Program-made: the position numbers and the translations under genes | Source of the DNA: Spirochaetota bacterium | GTDB lineage: Bacteria; Spirochaetota; UBA12135; COTS27; JAFLEE01 | Reading direction: 5' to 3' | NCBI GenBank assembly: GCA_017302015.1 | Contig: JAFLEE010000092.1 | Coordinates: 1-19,303 of the forward strand | DNA length: 19,303 nucleotides | In this document: positions 16,729-19,303 of the stretch, in pieces | Position numbering within the stretch: position 1 is the first letter of the stretch | Layout of the letters: every line of letters begins with the position of its first letter | The notes under the pieces: generated by a model | Databases searched by the model: none | Seen by the model: the letters and a program-made list of their open reading frames with translations, nothing else | What the model was told of the DNA's origin: nothing

Positions 16729-17598
16729 TCAGTGAAAGTTCATGCTGAGGTCTTTGGCGGGGGCCGAGTGGGTGAGGGCGCCGCAGGAGATGTAGTCGAT
16801 CTCGAGGCGGGCGAGGTTGGGCAACCGGCCCAGGCTGACGTTCCCGCTCACCTCGATCTTCGCACGGCGGTCGATGAGGGGGACGGCCTGGCGCAATTTG
16901 AGGTCGTCCATATTGTCGAGCATGATGATGTCGATATGCTGGTCCACGGCCTCGCGCACCTGCTCGAGGGTCTTGCACTCCACCTCGATGGAGGGCATCT
17001 TCCCCCCATTTTTCCCGGCGTGCTGGCGTACCCGGCGGACGGCCTCGGCGATGGAGCCCCCGCAGGCTGCGATGTGGTTGTCCTTCACCAGGTAGAGGTC
17101 GTAGAGCCCGATGCGGTGGTTCTCGCCGCCGCCGGTGCGCACCGCGTACTTCTCGAGGAGGCGCAGGCCAGGGGCGGTCTTTCGGGTATCGAGGAGTTTG
17201 ACGCGCGTCCCCTCCAGGGTCTTCACGAAGGTGGCCGTCTTGCTCGCGATCCCCGTGAGGCGCTGGAGGAGGTTGAGGGCGACCCGTTCCCGGGAGAGGA
17301 GCGCCGCCAGGGTGCCTTCGACCTCGTAGACGGCCTGGCCCCGCTTCAGGGACTCGCCGTCCCGGGCGAGATGCTTCACGCGGTGGACGCCCCCGGAGCC
17401 CTCGAAGACCGCGTCGAGGAAGGGCAAGCCGCAGAGCACCAATTCATCCTTGGCTTCGATCACGGCCCGGGCGGTCTTCCCGGGTTCGAGGATGGCTTCG
17501 GTGGTGATGTCGCCGGGCCCCAAGTCCTCCTCCAGCGCCAAGGGGAGGATGCGGTCGCGCCACCAGGCGACGAGGGTGTCGAGTTCGGGGAGGCTCAT
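16729..17598 (-). CDS. nadC: Nicotinate-nucleotide pyrophosphorylase (quinolinate phosphoribosyltransferase)
   Basis: NadC converts quinolinate and PRPP to nicotinate mononucleotide, CO2 and pyrophosphate in de novo NAD synthesis. The protein has 289 residues. Landmarks are LEEDLGPGDITTEAIL, LSRERVALNLLQRLTGIASK, LLDTRKTAPGLRLLEKYAVR, TGGGENHRIGLYDLYLVKDN, EVECKTLEQ and IIMLDNM, all typical of the family, ending with the IEVSGNVS and SCGALTHSAPAKDLSM region. The ATG chosen overlaps the ridA stop (ATGA). The frame is open twelve codons further upstream, inside ridA, but the protein-like sequence starts here. nadA and nadB are not in the window. Confidence 0.96.
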   Translation of the reverse strand: MSLPELDTLVAWWRDRILPLALEEDLGPGDITTEAILEPGKTARAVIEAKDELVLCGLPFLDAVFEGSGGVHRVKHLARDGESLKRGQAVYEVEGTLAALLSRERVALNLLQRLTGIASKTATFVKTLEGTRVKLLDTRKTAPGLRLLEKYAVRTGGGENHRIGLYDLYLVKDNHIAACGGSIAEAVRRVRQHAGKNGGKMPSIEVECKTLEQVREAVDQHIDIIMLDNMDDLKLRQAVPLIDRRAKIEVSGNVSLGRLPNLARLEIDYISCGALTHSAPAKDLSMNFH

Positions 17599-17975
17599 GC
17601 CCGGTACGCCGTGCCCTCGATCTCGATCTCGCAACCCTTGGGCAATTGGGAGACTTCGACCACCGCGCGGGCGGGCTTTTCGCCCGGGAAATAGGTGGCG
17701 TAGATCGAGTTGAATTCCTGGAAATCCTTCATATTCTTGAGGTAGACGGTCACCTTGACCAGATGCTCGAAGTCCATCCCCCCCGCCGTCAGCACCGCGC
17801 GAAGGTTCGCCATGACCTGGCGCACCGCATCGGCGAAGGGCTTCATGATGAGCTCGTCTCGCAGGGGATTGATGGGAATTTGTCCGGAAACGAACAAAAA
17901 TGGCCCGGCTTGGACGGCCTGGGAATACGGGCCGATGGGCGGCGGCGCCTTATCGGAAAAAACGGTTTTACGCAC
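17595..17975 (-). CDS. ridA: RidA family reactive imine/enamine deaminase
   Basis: RidA trimers hydrolyse the unstable 2-aminoacrylate and related enamines/imines released by PLP enzymes. The protein has 126 residues, the standard length. It begins RKTVFSDKAPPPIGPYSQAV, followed by PFLFVSGQIPINP, QVMANLRAVLTAGG, VKVTVYLKNMKDF, and the C-terminal signature PARAVVEVSQLPKGCEIEIE, with the substrate-binding Arg in PAR. The start is GTG, with CAGGAG six bases upstream; no ATG is available in frame. It is the first gene of the operon ridA-nadC-helicase-yggS and overlaps nadC by four bases. Confidence 0.95.
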   Translation of the reverse strand: MRKTVFSDKAPPPIGPYSQAVQAGPFLFVSGQIPINPLRDELIMKPFADAVRQVMANLRAVLTAGGMDFEHLVKVTVYLKNMKDFQEFNSIYATYFPGEKPARAVVEVSQLPKGCEIEIEGTAYRA

Positions 17976-18318
17976 GATATGCTCCTGGGTCGAAGGGAAA
18001 GGGGTCGGAATCGCAGCTGGGCATCAATAGAATAGGGGGGTTTTTGGGGGATGCCACGATTTCCGGGCGGTTTCGGGGAAAAGAGGTGTTCGTCCTGAAT
18101 AGCTGGACAATGTAAATCGAGTGCATTTTTTCATTCACGGACCTTTTGCGTCCATGCTCAGGAGGGCAAAAAATGGTATTTGGCCCTTCCCTACAATATA
18201 ATTAGGTTCGGTGAATTGGGTGTAAAGTTTTCCCTTTCCTGGGGTTCACCCGTTAGTTATTAAGGACGGGGTGGATTGTCGGCTGATTTTGAATTTACCC
18301 CTTTTCTGAGGAGGCCCC
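17976..18318. other. 343-base divergent intergenic region between ridA and the FecR lipoprotein
   Basis: No gene is found. The region is markedly AT-richer than the genes. Toward ridA (minus strand) a TATTCT at 18029-18034 could be a weak -10 box. Toward the lipoprotein there is a TATAAT at 18197-18202, then an inverted repeat GGTGAA (18210-18215)/TTCACC (18245-18250) at the start of an approximately 110-base leader. G- and T-rich homopolymer runs occur near 18035-18050. A regulated promoter or leader structure is possible but not shown. Confidence 0.5.
18197..18202 (+). promoter_or_regulatory. Possible -10 box of the FecR-domain lipoprotein gene
   Basis: TATAAT (overlapping an upstream TACAAT at 18192-18197) lies about 117 bases before the ATG in an AT-rich stretch. 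No clear -35 box is found at 17 bases. The predicted leader is about 110 bases and would start with a small inverted repeat. Confidence 0.4.
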
Positions 18319-19303
18319 ATGAATCGTCTATTCCCCGCGGCGATTGCGCTCGGTTTTCTAATCATTTCTTGCGGCAAATCGCCCCAAAACGTAAACGTTG
18401 CCAAAGTGATCCAACTGGATGGGACCGTCCAGATCCAGAAGGGTGAAGGGGCTTCCTACGCCCGAGCCTATCTGGGGTCCGATCTCCTCCCCGAATACCT
18501 CATCAAGACCGGTCCCGAATCCCGGGCGAAGGTACAGATCGGGGAACGCGCGGTCATCAGCATCGAAGCCAATAGCATCGTGCGCATCCGCGACCTGAAC
18601 CGCGACCAGACCACGGGGCAGGAGAATACGCGCGTCGAGTTCAAGGGCGGTAAATCGATGGTGAACATCACCAAGAAACTCGCCGCCCAGGATAGTTTCG
18701 ACGTCATGACCCCCTCCGCGGTCGCCGGGGTGCGCGGCACCGAGTTCCTCGTCGACACCGAAAATCCCGAGGCCAGCAAGATCGCGGTGACCAAGGGCTC
18801 CGTGGCGGTTCGCAAGCGCATCGCGGCCCTCGACGATGCCCCCGCGAAATCCGATACCCCCGTGGCCGTGCGCGAGGCCCTGCGGGAACTCGCGGCCAAC
18901 CAGGAAGTGGCCGTGCGGGTCAACCAAGAGGTCGCGGTCACCCAGAAAGAATCCGACGCGGTGAGCGCCATCGTCGCCGACGTGGTCCAAACGGCCACCG
19001 TCGAGATGAAGAAGGCCAGCGAAGATAAATCCGCCCCCGTCGAGGCCAAGCGCGAGGCGATCGAACGCCAACTCACGGCGATCATCTCCGAATCCCAGAA
19101 GAAGATCGAGGCCCGGCCCGAAGCCAAGGAAGTCGTGGTCGCCCCCATCAGCGACGAGACCAAGAAGAAGGTCGAGGCCATCGAGGTGGTCGCCCCGGTT
19201 CCCGTCGAGACCCTCGAACGCCTCCCCGAAAAGAAGAACGAAAGCGCCCGCGACATCCGGGACGTCATGAAAGAGAAGGCCGCGCCCGCCGAGCCCGAGA
19301 AGA
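18319..19303 (+). CDS. FecR-domain lipoprotein, N-terminal part (cut by window edge)
   Basis: About 328 residues are visible with no stop. The N-terminus MNRLFPAAIALGFLIISCGK is a lipoprotein signal with the lipobox LIISC, so Cys18 is probably lipidated and the protein anchored in a membrane. Residues about 28-160 form a FecR-like domain: VIQLDGTVQIQKG, LLPEYLIKTGPESRAKVQIG and FDVMTPSAVAGVRGTEFLVD, the last being the hallmark (TP.A..GVRGTEF). The remainder is rich in Glu, Lys, Ala and Val, low in hydrophobic cores and probably extended or helical. GAGGAGG lies five bases before the ATG. Classical FecR is an anti-sigma regulator, but lone FecR-domain lipoproteins of this kind are common and their function is unknown. 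Confidence 0.85.
   Translation, partial: MNRLFPAAIALGFLIISCGKSPQNVNVAKVIQLDGTVQIQKGEGASYARAYLGSDLLPEYLIKTGPESRAKVQIGERAVISIEANSIVRIRDLNRDQTTGQENTRVEFKGGKSMVNITKKLAAQDSFDVMTPSAVAGVRGTEFLVDTENPEASKIAVTKGSVAVRKRIAALDDAPAKSDTPVAVREALRELAANQEVAVRVNQEVAVTQKESDAVSAIVADVVQTATVEMKKASEDKSAPVEAKREAIERQLTAIISESQKKIEARPEAKEVVVAPISDETKKKVEAIEVVAPVPVETLERLPEKKNESARDIRDVMKEKAAPAEPEK

Noticed and set aside
14134-17694. An 1186-codon plus-strand open frame opposite yggS, the helicase and nadC
   Set aside because: It is antisense to three clearly recognised proteins and has a repetitive Asp/Glu/Val/His-rich translation with no domain.

Overview
The window is 19.3 kb of very GC-rich bacterial chromosome with tightly packed housekeeping genes and a few unusual intergenic regions. 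I cannot name the organism. A phylum-level hint comes from the PurM homologue, which is the long ~388-residue form I associate with Bacteroidetes/FCB-type bacteria, and from an ATP synthase epsilon subunit of only 82 residues that lacks the C-terminal helical domain, also common in Bacteroidetes and Chlorobi. A lipoprotein with a lipobox indicates a diderm-type envelope. An uncultured high-GC relative of the FCB/PVC/Spirochaete area is a reasonable guess, no more. I see no rRNA, tRNA, CRISPR or intact insertion sequence.

Layout. (1) 1-1064, minus: a TPR-repeat protein followed one base later by the start of dprA, which runs off the left edge. (2) 1065-3449: a structured non-coding stretch, then two paralogous plus-strand ssb genes. 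Between them lies 1.1 kb holding a strong terminator, a palindromic element, a decayed transposase and a (TTCC)19 tetranucleotide tract. (3) 3628-4794, plus: purM alone, with a promoter that predicts a leaderless mRNA. (4) 4966-11666, plus: the complete F1Fo ATP synthase operon in the order atpI-like, atpB, E, F, H, A, G, D, C, behind a good sigma-70-type promoter. (5) 11667-12123: a convergent gap with a second copy of the palindromic element and a (GGGGC)5 tract. (6) 12124-14204, minus: an aspartate kinase followed, with overlapping start, by a HAD hydrolase. (7) 14281-17975, minus: an apparent operon ridA-nadC-XPB-type helicase-yggS. (8) 18319-19303, plus: a FecR-domain lipoprotein that runs off the right edge.

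How the genes work together. Region 4 is one machine: Fo (a, b, c), F1 (alpha, beta, gamma, delta, epsilon) and a small membrane accessory. Regions 1 and 2 have a single-stranded-DNA theme (DprA and two SSBs), although TPR-dprA and ssb lie on opposite strands. Region 7 joins NAD synthesis, PLP homeostasis and imine/enamine detoxification with a DNA-repair-type helicase.

The least ordinary signals are non-coding. They are a two-copy dispersed hairpin element whose arms differ between copies yet remain self-complementary (2153-2308 and 11709-11867), and an identical hairpin covering the Shine-Dalgarno of both ssb genes. The tetranucleotide tract upstream of the second ssb and a -10 box spaced exactly for leaderless transcription at two genes also stand out.
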